Below, one piece after another: positions 10,945 to 22,532 of a DNA stretch of 64,000 nucleotides (the first letter of the stretch is position 1; every line of letters begins with the position of its first letter). The stretch is from Aurelia coerulea (taxonomy: Eukaryota; Cnidaria; Scyphozoa; Semaeostomeae; Ulmaridae). A program made the translations under genes and the position numbers. The stretch covers positions 12,471,484-12,535,483 of the forward strand of contig CM076951.1 in NCBI GenBank assembly GCA_039566865.1, read 5' to 3'. Under the pieces are notes generated by a model. That model ran no database searches and was not told the DNA's origin. It saw only the letters and a program-made list of their open reading frames with translations.

Positions 10945-12317
10945 TTCATTGAAAGGGGGCAGAACTTATTTGCTGTTTATCAAACAGGGCCTCAAAGTAT
11001 TTTCTCTCTATCGAACAGGGGCTCAAAGTATCTGCCGTTTATTAATGAAAGGGGTCCATGTATTGCTCGTTTATCAAATGGAAGTTCAAAGTCTTTGCTG
11101 CTTGCTTGCCTGCAACGTATTCGCCCCTTTATCGACAGGGGGCTTCACGTATTTGCTTTTTGTCGGTAGGGGCACACTGTATTTGCCGTTTATCAAACAG
11201 CGGCTAAACGTGTTTGCCGCCTATAAACCGGGGGCTCAATGTATTTGCCGTTTATTGAACGGGGGCTCAAAGTATTTGCTGTCTATCGAACGGGGGCTCA
11301 AAGTATCTGCCATTTAGTAATGAAAGGGGTCCATGTTGTATTGCTCGTTTATCAAATGGAAGTTCAAAGTTTTTGCTGCTTATTAAAAGGACTGCAACGT
11401 ATTTGCCCCTTTATCGACAGGGGGCTTCACGTATTTGCTTTTTGTCGGTAGGGGGCACAGCACAGCGTATTTGCCGTTTATCAAACAGGGGCTAAACGTA
11501 TTTGCCGTCTATAAACCGGGGGCTCAATGTATTTGCCATTCATTGAACGGGGGCTCAATGAATTTGCTGTCTATTGAATGGGGTCTCAAAGTATCTGCCG
11601 GTTAGTAATGAAAGGGGTCCATGTATTGCTCGTTTATCAAATGGAAGTTCAAAGTTTTTGCTGCTTATTAAAAGGCCTGCAACGTATTTGCCCTTTATAG
11701 ACAGGGGGCTTCACATATTTGCTTTTTGTCGGTAGGGGCACACTGTATTTGCCGTTTATCAAACAGGGGCTAAACGTATTTGCCGCCTATAAACCGGGGG
11801 CTCAATGTATTTGCCGTTTATTGAAGGGGGGCTCAAAGTATTTGCTGTCTATCGAACGGGGGCTCAATGTATTTGCCGTTTAGTAATGAAAGGGGTCCAT
11901 GTATTGCTCGTTTATCAAATGGAAGTTCAAAGTTTTTGCTGCTTATTAAAATGACTGCAACGTATTTGCCCCTTTATCGACAGGGGGCTTCACGTATTTG
12001 CTTTTTGTCGGTAGGGGGCACAGCGTATTTGCCGTTTATCAAACAGGGGCTAAACGAATTTGCCGTCTATAAACCGGGGGCTCAATGTATTTGCCATTCA
12101 TTGAACGGGGGCTCAATGAATTTGCTGTCTATTGAATGGGGTCTCAAAGTATCTGCCGTTTAGTAATGAAAGGGGTGCATGTATTGCTCGTTTATCAAAT
12201 GGAAGTTCAAAGTTTTTGCTGCTTATTAAAAGGACTGCAACGTATTTGCCCTGAGCCCCCGTTCGATAGAGAGAATCGAACAGGGGCTAAAAAAGTATTT
12301 GCCATCTATCGAACAGA

Positions 12318-12556
12318 GGCTCAATCTATTTTGAAAAACCAAAAATTTCCACTTAGGCCCTTTTTTCCTCTCAAATGGATTGGGCTCGTTTTCCTATTAA
12401 ATGCACTTGCTAACTCGAGGTTAATGATCAAATACCTTTAAAAGGGTTCAAATAATGTCCTCCAAAAGTTTGTTTTGAGTTTCGACATTTATCCGCTTCA
12501 GATTCGGCCAAAGTCGATCGGGCATTTTTCATCGATTTTTGTAAAATTTTCATGTT
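12318..12556 (+). repeat. Spacer between inverted satellite blocks, copy 1
   Basis: A non-satellite stretch of about 240 bp (from GAAAAACCAAAAATTTCC to CATGTTGCCCCCTGTCG) at the point where the satellite changes orientation. It recurs at 13430-13668 in the same orientation and at 14503-14735 inverted. Confidence 0.8.
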
Positions 12557-13429
12557 GCCCCCTGTCGATAAAGGGGAAGTACGTTGCAGGCCTTTTAATA
12601 AGCAGCAAAGACTTTGAACTTCCATTTGATAAACGCGCAATACATGGACCCCTTCCATTACTAAACGGCAGATACTTCGAGACCCCATTCAATAGACCGC
12701 AACTACTTTGAGCCACCGCTCGATAGACGGCAAATATGTTTAGCCCCTGTTTGATAAACGGCAAATACGCTGTGCCCCCTACCGACAAAAAGCAAATGCG
12801 TGAAGCCCACTGTCAATAAAGGGGCAAATACGTTGTACTCCTTTTAAAAAGCAGCAAATATTCCATTTGATAAACGAGAAATAAATGGACCCCTTGCATA
12901 ACTAAGCGGCAGATAGTCGGAGCCCACCCTTGATAAACGGCAAATACGTTCTGCCCCCTACCGACAAAATGCAAATACGTGAGGCCCCTTGCCGATTAAG
13001 GGGCAAAAGAGTTGTACTCCTTATTTCTCGTTTATCAAATGGAATATTTGCTGCTTTTTAAAAGGAGTACAACGTTTTTGCCCCTTTATTGACAGTGGGC
13101 TTCACGCATTTGCTTTTTGTCGGTAGGGGGCACAGCGTATTTGCCGTTTATCAAACAGGGGCTAAACGAATTTGCCGTCTATAAACCGGGGGCTCAATGT
13201 ATTTGCCATTCATTGAACGGGGACTCAATGAATTTGCTGTCTGTTGAATGGGGTCTCAAAGTATCTGCCGTTTAGTAATGAAAGGGGTCCATGTATTGCT
13301 CGTTTATCAAATGGAAGTTCAAAGTTTTTGCTGCTTATTAAAAGGACTGCAACGTATTTGCCCTGAGCCCCCGTTCGATAGAGAGAATCGAACAGGGGCT
13401 AAAAAAGTATTTGCCATCTATCGAACAGA

Positions 13430-13668
13430 GGCTCAATCTATTTTGAAAAACCAAAAATTTCCACTTAGGCCCTTTTTTCCTCTCAAATGGATTGGGCTCG
13501 TTTTCCTATTAAATGCACTTGCTAACTCGAGGTTAATGATCAAATACCTTTAAAAGGGTTCAAATAATGTCCTCCAAAAGTTTGTTTTGAGTTTCGACAT
13601 TTACCCGCTTCAGAATCGGCCAAAGTCGATCGGGCATTTTTCATCGATTTTTGTAAAATTTTCATGTT
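13430..13668 (+). repeat. Spacer between inverted satellite blocks, copy 2
   Basis: Same sequence as 12318-12556 at the 1,112-bp offset, with a few substitutions (for example ATTCGG versus AATCGG near the middle). Confidence 0.8.
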
Positions 13669-14502
13669 GCCCCCTGTCGATAAAGGGGAAGTACGTTGCA
13701 GGCCTTTTAATAAGCAGCAAAGACTTTGAACTTCCATTTGATAAACGCGCAATACATGGACCCCTTTCATTACTAAACGGCAGATACTTCGAGACCCCAT
13801 TCAATAGACGGCAACTACTTTGAGCCACCGCTTGATAGACGGCAAATATGTTTAGCCCCTGTTTGATAAACGGCAAATACGCTGTGCCCCCTACCGACAA
13901 AAAGCAAATGCGTGAAGCCCACTGTCAATAAAGGGGCAAATACGTTGTACTCCTTTTAAAAAGCAGCAAATATTCCATTTGATAAACGAGAAATAAATGG
14001 ACCCCTTGCATAACTAAACGGCAGATAGTCGGAGCCCACCCTTGATAAACGGCAAATACGTTCTGCCCCCTACCGACAAAATGCAAATACGTGAGGCCCC
14101 TTGCCGATTAAGGGGCAAAAGAGTTGTACTCCTTATTTCTCGTTTATCAAATGGAATATTTGCTGCTTTTTAAAAGGAGTACAACGTTTTTGCCCCTTTA
14201 TTGACAGTGGGCTTCACGCATTTGCTTTTTGTCGGTAGGGGGCACAGCGTATTTGCCGTTTATCAAACAGGGGCTAAACGAATTTGCCGTCTATAAACCG
14301 GGGGCTCAATGTATTTGCCATTCATTGAACGGGGACTCAATTAATTTGCTGTCTGTTGAATGGGGTCTCAAAGTATCTGCCGTTTAGTAATGAAAGGGGT
14401 CCATGTATTGCTTGTTTATCAAATGGAAGTTCAAAGTCTTTGCTGCTTATTAAAATGCCTGCAACGTATTTGCCATATTTGCCCCTTTATCAACAGGGGG
14501 CA

Positions 14503-14735
14503 ACATGAAAATTTTACAAAAAATCGACGAAAAATGCCCGATCGACTTTGGCCGATTCTGAAGCGGATAAATGTCGAAACTCAAAACAAACTTTTGGAGG
14601 ACATTATTTGAACCCTTTGTAAGGTATTTAATCATTAACCTCGAGTTAGCAAGTGCATTTAACAGGAAAACGAGCCCAATCCATTTGAGAGGAAAAAAGG
14701 GCCTAAGTGGAAATTTTTGGTTTTTCACCACAGCT
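14503..14735 (-). repeat. Spacer copy 3, inverted, closing the satellite
   Basis: Reverse complement of the 12318-12556 spacer, starting CAACATGAAAATTTTAC and ending at GGAAATTTTTGGTTTTTC. It ends the array, so the array terminates on an inverted spacer and not on a satellite monomer. Confidence 0.8.
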
Positions 14736-14835
14736 TTGAAAAAAGAAAGGGCCGTTATTCTGCGAGTTTTCGAGATAAATTCGAGATTAAAAGTGTTTTA
14801 GTGAAAGAATACGGTTTCCCGTCGATTTTTGGCAT

Positions 14836-15010
14836 GGGATCCGTGGGTTGTTGGTTCATATAAAAACATAGCTTACATACTTCTGACTGTGTGGGTCCGT
14901 GGGTTGTTGGTTCATATAAAAACATAGCTTACACGCCACTATACTTCTGACTGTGTGGGTCCGTGGGTTGTTGGTTCATATAAAAACATAGCTTATATGC
15001 TACCATACTT
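14836..15010 (+). repeat. Three tandem copies of a 56-64 bp unit
   Basis: CCGTGGGTTGTTGGTTCATA begins at 14841, 14897 and 14961, each followed by AAAACATAGCTTA and, in the first two copies, CTTCTGACTGTGTGGGT. Copies are nearly identical apart from an indel. Confidence 0.85.
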
Positions 15011-16450
15011 GGAATTTCAATAATACATTGGAATTTCTGGAGCAGCTCTTAACAAATAAGTTATCCATTGTGTGTCATTTTGCTTTACGGCTTAGCTTCT
15101 ACAGCAAGGAAACATTGTATTTCTGCGATTTTGGAATATGAAGCAACAGTTAAGAGGACTATTATTTGTTGTTCAACGTTGCTATCTGGAAATGTTGCTG
15201 AAGATGCATGTATTTTCGTATTCTTTGCTTCTATGCAGTTATTGTTCCACAATCTTCAAAGACAGAGCATATGTGAGCAGAAAATACGACAAGATCTAGT
15301 TGTGCTTTTTTTGTGGAAAAGATACACAAAAGATACATCGTCATTTCAGAACCATTTCAGAATCATCAGAAGAATCATAAAAATGTGCCTGAGGTACCGA
15401 AACTGGAATTATTGTCAGACAAGGAGAGGGAAATTGAACTCGACCCTTTGAGATTGAAATGTGATTTCTATCTCAGCCTGATTTCAGCTTTCTTTCCATC
15501 GTATTTCTTCAATAATGAATGCATTGAAACTTTCTCGATAAAAACATTCACATCGCCAATTGCATTGTAGCATTTTACTCTTGCATCCATATTTGAAAGT
15601 TTCAGTTACAGTAATGTCAGTCATCAAATTCAATCGAATTTTAGCTTACTGTGACTCAATAAAGATAATGGGCCCAAAGGAAACATGAATACTGCTACTG
15701 AGTCACGTGACTACTCAAGGACAACGGTGTAAGCCGGGGGCTCCCTACATCATCTTGTTTATAGGAGCATTGGTAGCTGATCTTGCCTCCCTTAGAGTGT
15801 GCGAATTGACAAGCCAGTGAAGAATCTCACACCTTCTGGCTTGATCTCCCTGGCCTTCTTCAAAGCAACCTGTTTCTGATGATAAAACACGAAAGACAAT
15901 AGCCAAGGATTATTATCTGAAAGGAGTTCACCCAAATATGCAGATCCCATTGATATCCCTGCCAAGTTTCATTGATGCCAATATTGACAAGCTTGCAACG
16001 GAGAAAATGAGATTACAATTGGCAGGAATTGATTGATTTATTTCAAATAAAGCCCAAGAATGTATGAATGTTGATAGTATCTTTAAAATCTGTATGCACT
16101 AGACCACCCTCTCTCATTCCGACAGTCTCTGAGTCCAATAATGTTTCTACCTCTGAAGATATGTCCTGTTTGTTTTTCATGCAAAACAGCAAACTACTTT
16201 CAGGACCAAAATATTTCGTTCCCAAAGCACTTTACCATCTAGATCTCTCAATAAACAGCTTCGAAGTATCCATCTATATCAATCCTGTCCATACAATAAG
16301 GACATTTAACTTCCCCACATCTAATTCCACAGCAATGACATGATGACAAAAATCAGATGTTGCATGAATGAAAGGCCTGTATTTGTTCATAAACATGCCA
16401 CATTGGATTGCTTTATAACTCACATGCTTCTTCTTCTTCATAAAATATCA
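15011..16450. other. No supported gene
   Basis: Two overlapping plus frames (15068-15451 and 15313-15570) and a minus frame at 16043-16225 have no recognisable motif and unremarkable composition. Confidence 0.4.
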
Positions 16451-16535
16451 TTAACCCTATTTTAACTGGGTAACACAAAGTTATTTTCTACTGGGGGGGG
16501 GGGGGCGTTTTTGGCTCCCCCCTGATTTTCTCCGA
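16451..16535. mobile_element. Possible left end of a piggyBac-like MITE with G-tract hairpin
   Basis: TTAACCCTATTTTAACTGGG resembles the TTAA-CCCTATCTGACCTGGG end at 36871, and as there a run of 14 G is followed by GC, a short spacer and a C-run. No right end was found nearby; the nested LTR elements starting at 16557 may separate the two ends. Confidence 0.35.
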
Positions 16536-16556
16536 AAGTATAACAGCTATGACTAT

Positions 16557-17100
16557 TGTTGTATTTTGTGCTTGGAATTTTGCAACGTTTTAGTTTATAC
16601 TGTTTGTGATACAAAATCCAAGAGCAAGTCCTGCTTTCGAGTGGCGCAATGTTGGGCCTAATCTGAATTAAGGATAAAGAAACACGAACAACTCTATAAT
16701 AAGCGTTTTCCCTCTAGATGTTGAATTAAACGTGAATTGATATACGTATTCCTTCTTGTACTAAACAAAAAAGGTGTTTGTCCAGTTTATATCCTCTGAG
16801 TATGACTATGACAAGATACGAGCGAGCGTTATAAATGTCCAACGATAACGATGTCTTCGGCCCTGCGGCGATTTGAAGTTCGATGAGTAATCCGATACGT
16901 TGAATAAAGTCTAGTCTTGACTATTTACAATGATATACAATCTTTCTTGCATGATATGTTGTCTGTTGTGCTGAGTTTTGACGTTCTCCGTTGTGCTGAA
17001 TTATACCTTCTTCGTTATGCTGATTTCTCTCCATGAATGAATGTCTCCTTACTTGATGGGCGTATCTCGTCATAGGGAGACCAAAATCAAAAATGCAACA
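16557..17100 (-). repeat. 3' LTR of the older BEL/Pao element
   Basis: 544 bp with TG..CA ends (minus reading TGTTGCATTTTTG ... AATACAACA). The portion 16864-17100 aligns with 24870-25106 with about 10% scattered differences by eye, which makes this element clearly older than the nested one. Confidence 0.8.
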
Positions 17101-17111
17101 CACTCCCCCCT
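17101..17111 (-). promoter_or_regulatory. Polypurine tract of the older BEL/Pao element
   Basis: The minus strand reads TTAGGGGGGAGTG directly before the LTR start TGTTGC. This is where plus-strand DNA priming occurs in LTR elements, and it confirms both orientation and LTR boundary. Confidence 0.75.
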
Positions 17112-17201
17112 AATTGACCCAGTCAATTAGAGAGGTTCCTATTTACACAAAAAAATATTACATAAAGCAAAAAGTGTTTATTGTCCTTGAATGTTCTCAA
17201 T

Positions 17202-17715
17202 TGAAAATGACAAAAAATTGTTTTTAATTCAATTATGTAACTGTGTCCTGTGACCCGTGATATTGCGTAACTTGTTTGTACTGATTGGATCGTTTCCTGT
17301 ATTGTATAGTCTTTTGTGCTACGTCCGTCTTTTGAAAGAGCCTTTTGTGTATTCGTGTATTCATTTATATTCTTTTGTAGAATTAGGCGCGGCGAAGCGA
17401 AGCGTGGTCGAGGGGACTTGAGCTTGTTTATTTTGATGGTTGTTTATGGACATCGCGTAAGGAACGCTATTTTTTGAACGCTGATCTAATGGACACTAAT
17501 GTATTCCAGTAAGTAGTATTATCGGGTTATTTTCATCGCTTTACAAAGCTTCGTTTATAGTATTAGTTTCGTTCTGTTTTGTCTGTTTTGTTACATGTCT
17601 GTTTGTTTGGGTTTAATTTGTTTTCGTTTTATTTTAGCAAATCGTAGCATCAAAGAATACCTAATAAAAATGCTGATTTTACAAACTTTGGAATTTGATT
17701 ATTTCGGCTGCTACA
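17202..17715 (+). repeat. 5' LTR of the young BEL/Pao element
   Basis: TG..CA ends. It should carry the promoter, though I do not see an unambiguous TATA box. It is followed by TTTAG and then TGGAATACAAGTCAC, a possible tRNA primer-binding site that I cannot assign to a tRNA. Confidence 0.92.
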
Positions 17716-17756
17716 TTTAGTGGAATACAAGTCACTTCAGCGTATTCAGTTTGATT

Positions 17757-20700
17757 ATGGAGGAGAATTCCTCGGATAAATTTGTTGAGCCCTTTGAAGG
17801 ATTGGTAAGAAACAGTACGGAATTGAGCACAAACAGAGATTTGGATAAAGATACGGTCACGGATATTCGCGATGAATTTCAAAGCAATATGGAGGCTCCG
17901 AATTTGTTTGGTATTGGGGGTGACAGACCCAAACGCGTTGTATCATTAACGGAGAAAGGGAAGTCGTATGCCCGCGACCTTCAATTTGGAAATCGAAAAT
18001 TTTTATATCGTAACTTACAGAAGCAGATGAAATTGATTACGTCATTAAATTCGAGTGTCAGGATAGAGGTTATTCGATGTGAATTGTCGAAATTAGATGA
18101 GATATTTTGCAATTTGATGGCTGTTCAAGAAAATTATATTGGGTTAGTGGACAACTGCGATCAACATGATATTGAAACCCGATGGTTTGAAAAAGTTGAT
18201 AAGGAGGTCGTGGATTTTAAAACAGATATTCATAATTATTTGTCTCAAGCTAAGAATTTAGAAGATAATAACAGCGTTATGTCATCAAGTTCAAAGAGCT
18301 CAAGAGGGTCGTCGCGAAAGTCTGGCTCGTCAGTTCGTGAACGTGCAACTGAAGAAAAGGCACGTTTAGCAGAGTTACTTGCAGAATCAGAATTTCTGGA
18401 AGAAAGGAGAGCTGCAGAAATTGCCTCTGAAAAGGTTCGCATGAAGCAAGAAATAGCAAAAGCAGAAGCTAGAGTCAAGGTTTTTGAGGAGTTTGAGGAT
18501 TCTGTCAGCTGTAAGAAATCGGTTACAGAAGATTTGCCAGATCAAAATATTATATTTCAGCAGAAGGAAAAGGTTCCGCATTCATATGTCAAAGACTGGA
18601 TTACCCAAAAGAGGGATGGCACCAATTATCCTCGTCTTCTGCAGAGAGAAAGAATCGAGCCCCCTCGAGTGCACCTTGGAAATTTGTCTCAACAACAACA
18701 ACCACAACATGCAGTTTCTTTTGATATTGGAAGACCTGATCAACGTTCAGAACCTTGTATTCCCAAGATGCGTAAAGAAGAGATTTCTCAACAAGCTAGA
18801 GCACGATTGCCTCAACAACCAAATGTAAGGGTAAAATATATCAATGGGCCAAGAGAAGACACAGTGAGCACTGATGAAAGCACTCTACATGCTGCACTGT
18901 ATGCGTTATTCAACCAGCAAAATGCTCCGAATGTGGACATTGATGTTTTTAGTGGGGATCCCATGGAATATCAATACTTTATGGCAACATTTCGTGAGGT
19001 TGTTGAGAAGAAAATTGTGGATCCAATGGGAAGACTGACCAGATTAATCAAGTATACGTCAGGTGAAGCGAAAGAACTAATCAGACATTGTATTCAGTTG
19101 CCGCCAAGTATTTGTTATAAGGAAGCAAAAGCATTATTAACAAAGGAATATGGGGATTCGTATAGAGTTTCTGCTGCGTACATGCAGGAGCTACGGAGAT
19201 GGCCACAAATCAAATATGCTGATGCACTGGCATTTAGAACTTTCTATAGATTTCTGGTTAAATGCCAAAGCAGTATGAAATCTGGCCCCAATTTACAAGT
19301 ATTAAACACACCAGAAATTCTGCAAGTTCTCCAGTCAAAACTTCCTGGTAATCTACAAGAAAGATGGAATCGAAAAGCTTTTGGTATCAAAAGAGACGAA
19401 TTGAGAGCAGCTGTATTCTCAGACTTTGTTAGCCTAATCGAAGAAGAAATGAGGCTGGTCAATGACCCATTGTATTCAAGAGAAGCTTTGTCCGAAGTAC
19501 AAAGCCCCTTCAAAGACAGATTTAGAAGAGAAATGCCAAAAGATACGAAGATGAGTGTTTACAGTACAGAGATGTCCTCAGCAGAGACGAATAGAGTTTA
19601 TGAATCTAAATCAAGTTGCCCATCATGTGAAGGATTGCATGATTTGGACAGATGCTCAGATTATCTAAAGCTTGATGTGAAAGAAAGAAGCAAGTTTCTT
19701 TATGTGAAAAGATTATGCTATGCATGCTATAAGCCTACATCCCCAACCCATGTGTCGAAGAGTTGCAATCAACGAAGAACGTGTAATATTTGTGCTGGAT
19801 CTCATCCAACTGGTTTACATGGATTTAAATTTGCAAAGAGATCTGAGAGTAATGAAACAAAACGAGATGATGTGGTCTGTAATTTAACTTTTCTCGATGC
19901 TCAAGTCATAAGTTTATCGGTGATCCCAGTGAAACTTGGTGTCAAAGGTGGGAACCAAGAATTGGTAGTATATGCTATGCTTGACAATTGCAGTCAGGGA
20001 ACTTTCATACACGAGGATATATTAGATGCATTGAAGGTGAAAGGCGTGAAGACCACAGTAACTGTGAAGACCATGACTGGTGAAGATACAGAAGGATCAG
20101 TTTGTCTCGATAATTTGACTGTGTCTGGTTTGGGCCCTGCAGACAGAGAGACGATCTCATTGCCAAAAACCTACAGCAGAAGAGGACTTCCGATTCAAAG
20201 AGATGATATACCAACACCCGATAAATTACGTCATTGGCCCCACCTGAGAGAAATCACGAAAGATGTGCACAAAGAAGATTCTGAAATTCCTATTGGTTTG
20301 TTGATTGGTGCAAATTGCCCAGTAGCGTTAGAACCACATGAAATAATTCCTAGTCAAGATGGTGGCCCTTACGCTTTCAGATCCTGCCTTGGCTGGTGCA
20401 TTTCAGGCCCAATCATTAAATGCGCTGAGAATGGAAAAGCAGTTAGATGCAATCGAATCACAGTCACTGATGCTGGTTCCGCAAAGATTGCTGACCATCA
20501 TTTTGTTGTAGAAGATACAGTAAAGGATGTCACAACGAATGAACTGTTAAAAAAGATGTATCATACGGATTTCAGTGAAACCAAGCTCGATGATGGCAAA
20601 TTAGACCTTTCACAAGAAGACAAGAAATTCTTAAAAATGATGAAAGAACAGAGTATCAAAGCACATGGTCATTATGTGCTACCATTGCCATTTCGTAACC

Positions 20701-22532
20701 CAAATGTTTTCATGCCAAATAACAAAGAACAAGCAATGAAAAGAGCAGTGTGGACAAAAAGAAGGTTACAGAAAGATCCCAAGTTTTACAGTGATTACGT
20801 CAAGTTTATGAATGATATCATTAGTAAAGGATATGCAAAGAAAGTAGAAGAGAATTGTGATATTCCTGGAAAGCAGTGGTACATTCCTCATCACGGAGTA
20901 TATCACCCAAAGAAACCAGAGAAGATTAGAGTCGTATTCGACTGCAGCACGCAATACAAAGGAACTTGTTTGAATAAAGAGCTCCTACAAGGTCCGGATC
21001 TGACGAATCAGTTGGTGGGAGTGCTTCTTCGCTTCAGGAAAGAGTTAATTGCCTTTACTGGTGACATTGAAGCTATGTTTTATCAAGTTCGCGTTCCTGA
21101 AGATCAGCGGTCTTATTTGCGATTTCTTTGGTGGCCAGAAGGAAACCTGGAAGCAGAGCCTATCGATTATGAAATGTGTGTACATCTCTTTGGCGGGATT
21201 TCATCACCAAGTTGCTCGAATTTCGCACTCAGGAGAACAGCGGATGATTCAGAGGAAGAATTTGGAAGTGAAGCTGCAATGACTTTGAAAAGAAATTTCT
21301 ATGTTGATGACATGTTAAAATCGAAGGAATGCAGCTCATCTTCAATTGCACTGATATCAAATATACGTAAGATGTGTGCTTCGGGTGGTTTTAATCTCAC
21401 AAAGTTTGCCTCTAACGATAAAGAAGTGTTGGAATCTATTCCACAAGAAGAAAGATCAAAAGAAGTAAAGAAATGTGATTTAGCTGTGGACAATTTACCT
21501 GCTGAGCGAGCACTGGGTGTATATTGGTGTGTAGAGAACGATACACTTGGATTTCGCATTGAGCTGAGAGATAAACCGTTGACAAGAAGAGGTGTATTGT
21601 CATCTATAAGCTCCATTTATGATCCACTTGGTTTGGCTGCCCCGTTTTTGTTACAAGGGAGGAAAATACTACAAGAACTTTGCAGTGACAAAAAGGAGTG
21701 GGATGATGACTTATCAGAAGAGCAGAAAAACATGTGGTTAAAATGGAGGCAGGAGCTTCCTCTCCTTGAAGAAATAGAGGTGGAACGCTGCTACAAGCCA
21801 AAGCATTTCGGTGAGGTTGTCTCAGCAACACTTCATAATTTTTCAGATGCATCGCAAGAAGGTTATGGTCAGGCAAGCTATTTACGTCTTATTGATGTCA
21901 AAGGAAATATCGACTGTTCTTTGGTCATGGGTAAATCTCGTGTTCCACCATTGAAGCAAACGACGATTCCAAGACTGGAACTTACAGCCGCATCAGTATC
22001 CGTAAAAGTTGGCGCTATGCTGAGAAGAGAACTTGACATGGAAGATCTGAAACAGACATTTTGGACAGATAGCCAGATTGTACTTGGTTACATTGCAAAT
22101 GAAACAAGGAGATTCAGGACATTTGTCGCAAACCGGGTTCAAATAATCAGAGATCATTCAGAAATAGAAGAATGGAGGTATGTTGACACGAAGCAAAATC
22201 CAGCTGATGATGCATCCCATGGCATTCGTGCAAGTAACAATGCAAAGAATTCACGTTGGTTCAGAGGACCAGAATTGTGGTGGAAATCAGAGAACGAATG
22301 GCCAAGAGAAAAGGCAATACCTTTGCCAAAGGAAGACGATCCAGAGTTAAGGAAGATGGTCAAAGTAAATAGCACTGCAGTTGCCAAGAATGACAGTCTC
22401 CTAATTGATCTAGAGAATCGATATTCTGATTGGGTACGCATGAAGCGAGTTGTTGCCCTTCTGCTTAGATTCATTTCAAATTGTAAAAGAAAGATGAAGA
22501 AGATGGAGAAGAGTGCAACACCTTTTGAATGA
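17757..22532 (+). CDS. BEL/Pao Gag-Pol polyprotein, truncated before integrase
   Basis: 1,591 codons from the ATG at 17757. In order: a Gag-like N-terminal half with a charged coiled coil (about residues 190-280) and a capsid-like DUF1759-type region (about 390-560); a zinc-knuckle-like cysteine cluster (CPSC, CYAC, CNIC; about 620-690); a retroviral-type aspartic protease (YAMLDNCSQGTFI); reverse transcriptase with RVVFDCS, TGDIEAMFYQV and the catalytic FYVDDM (about nt 21296-21313); then the A17/RNase H region with FSDASQEGYG, TIPRLELTAA, WTDSQIVLGYI and NPADDASHG. The frame stops in a basic stretch where the integrase zinc-binding and DDE domains should begin. The remnant of the integrase C-terminal tail follows in another frame. 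The frame is otherwise intact. Such an element could make Gag particles and cDNA but would need integrase in trans. Confidence 0.93.
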   Translation: MEENSSDKFVEPFEGLVRNSTELSTNRDLDKDTVTDIRDEFQSNMEAPNLFGIGGDRPKRVVSLTEKGKSYARDLQFGNRKFLYRNLQKQMKLITSLNSSVRIEVIRCELSKLDEIFCNLMAVQENYIGLVDNCDQHDIETRWFEKVDKEVVDFKTDIHNYLSQAKNLEDNNSVMSSSSKSSRGSSRKSGSSVRERATEEKARLAELLAESEFLEERRAAEIASEKVRMKQEIAKAEARVKVFEEFEDSVSCKKSVTEDLPDQNIIFQQKEKVPHSYVKDWITQKRDGTNYPRLLQRERIEPPRVHLGNLSQQQQPQHAVSFDIGRPDQRSEPCIPKMRKEEISQQARARLPQQPNVRVKYINGPREDTVSTDESTLHAALYALFNQQNAPNVDIDVFSGDPMEYQYFMATFREVVEKKIVDPMGRLTRLIKYTSGEAKELIRHCIQLPPSICYKEAKALLTKEYGDSYRVSAAYMQELRRWPQIKYADALAFRTFYRFLVKCQSSMKSGPNLQVLNTPEILQVLQSKLPGNLQERWNRKAFGIKRDELRAAVFSDFVSLIEEEMRLVNDPLYSREALSEVQSPFKDRFRREMPKDTKMSVYSTEMSSAETNRVYESKSSCPSCEGLHDLDRCSDYLKLDVKERSKFLYVKRLCYACYKPTSPTHVSKSCNQRRTCNICAGSHPTGLHGFKFAKRSESNETKRDDVVCNLTFLDAQVISLSVIPVKLGVKGGNQELVVYAMLDNCSQGTFIHEDILDALKVKGVKTTVTVKTMTGEDTEGSVCLDNLTVSGLGPADRETISLPKTYSRRGLPIQRDDIPTPDKLRHWPHLREITKDVHKEDSEIPIGLLIGANCPVALEPHEIIPSQDGGPYAFRSCLGWCISGPIIKCAENGKAVRCNRITVTDAGSAKIADHHFVVEDTVKDVTTNELLKKMYHTDFSETKLDDGKLDLSQEDKKFLKMMKEQSIKAHGHYVLPLPFRNPNVFMPNNKEQAMKRAVWTKRRLQKDPKFYSDYVKFMNDIISKGYAKKVEENCDIPGKQWYIPHHGVYHPKKPEKIRVVFDCSTQYKGTCLNKELLQGPDLTNQLVGVLLRFRKELIAFTGDIEAMFYQVRVPEDQRSYLRFLWWPEGNLEAEPIDYEMCVHLFGGISSPSCSNFALRRTADDSEEEFGSEAAMTLKRNFYVDDMLKSKECSSSSIALISNIRKMCASGGFNLTKFASNDKEVLESIPQEERSKEVKKCDLAVDNLPAERALGVYWCVENDTLGFRIELRDKPLTRRGVLSSISSIYDPLGLAAPFLLQGRKILQELCSDKKEWDDDLSEEQKNMWLKWRQELPLLEEIEVERCYKPKHFGEVVSATLHNFSDASQEGYGQASYLRLIDVKGNIDCSLVMGKSRVPPLKQTTIPRLELTAASVSVKVGAMLRRELDMEDLKQTFWTDSQIVLGYIANETRRFRTFVANRVQIIRDHSEIEEWRYVDTKQNPADDASHGIRASNNAKNSRWFRGPELWWKSENEWPREKAIPLPKEDDPELRKMVKVNSTAVAKNDSLLIDLENRYSDWVRMKRVVALLLRFISNCKRKMKKMEKSATPFE

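Larger units (their letters stand above)
12016..14239 (+). repeat. Two tandem copies of a 1,112-bp super-unit
   Basis: Every landmark in 12016-13127 reappears 1,112 bp later, for example identical 101-codon frames at 12136 and 13248. A third partial copy starts at 14240 and runs to about 14465. Only scattered single-base differences are visible between copies, so the duplication is recent. Each super-unit contains a forward satellite block, a unique spacer, a reverse block and the start of the next forward block. Confidence 0.9.
10945..14500. repeat. 31-bp satellite with ~280-bp higher-order repeat and inverted blocks
   Basis: The basic unit is about 31 bp (type GTATTTGCCGTTTATCAAAC plus a GGGGGCTCAAA-like half). 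About nine divergent monomers form a higher-order unit: the marker GAAGTTCAAA recurs at 11081, 11359, 11644, 11922 and 12202, spacings of 278, 285, 278 and 280 bp. Forward blocks (about 10945-12315, 13021-13428, 14133-14500) alternate with reverse-complement blocks (about 12556-13020, 13668-14132). Open frames of up to 136 codons run through it, but 31 is not a multiple of 3 and the frames follow the repeat, so I treat them as by-products. Confidence 0.9.

Noticed and set aside
10945..12315. 31-bp repeats as a CRISPR array
   Set aside because: Monomers are contiguous and divergent with no unique spacers and no cas genes; the genome is eukaryotic.
10907..13900. Multiple 70-136 codon frames in the 31-bp satellite
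   Set aside because: Same short peptide words recur on both strands and in shifting frames; they mirror the DNA repeat.
9937..14990. A possible 5-kb transposon bounded by inverted CAACCAACAACCCACACAGTC and the 14836 repeats, carrying the satellite
   Set aside because: Only about 20 bp match, imperfectly, the right side is itself a tandem repeat, and no TSD is visible.
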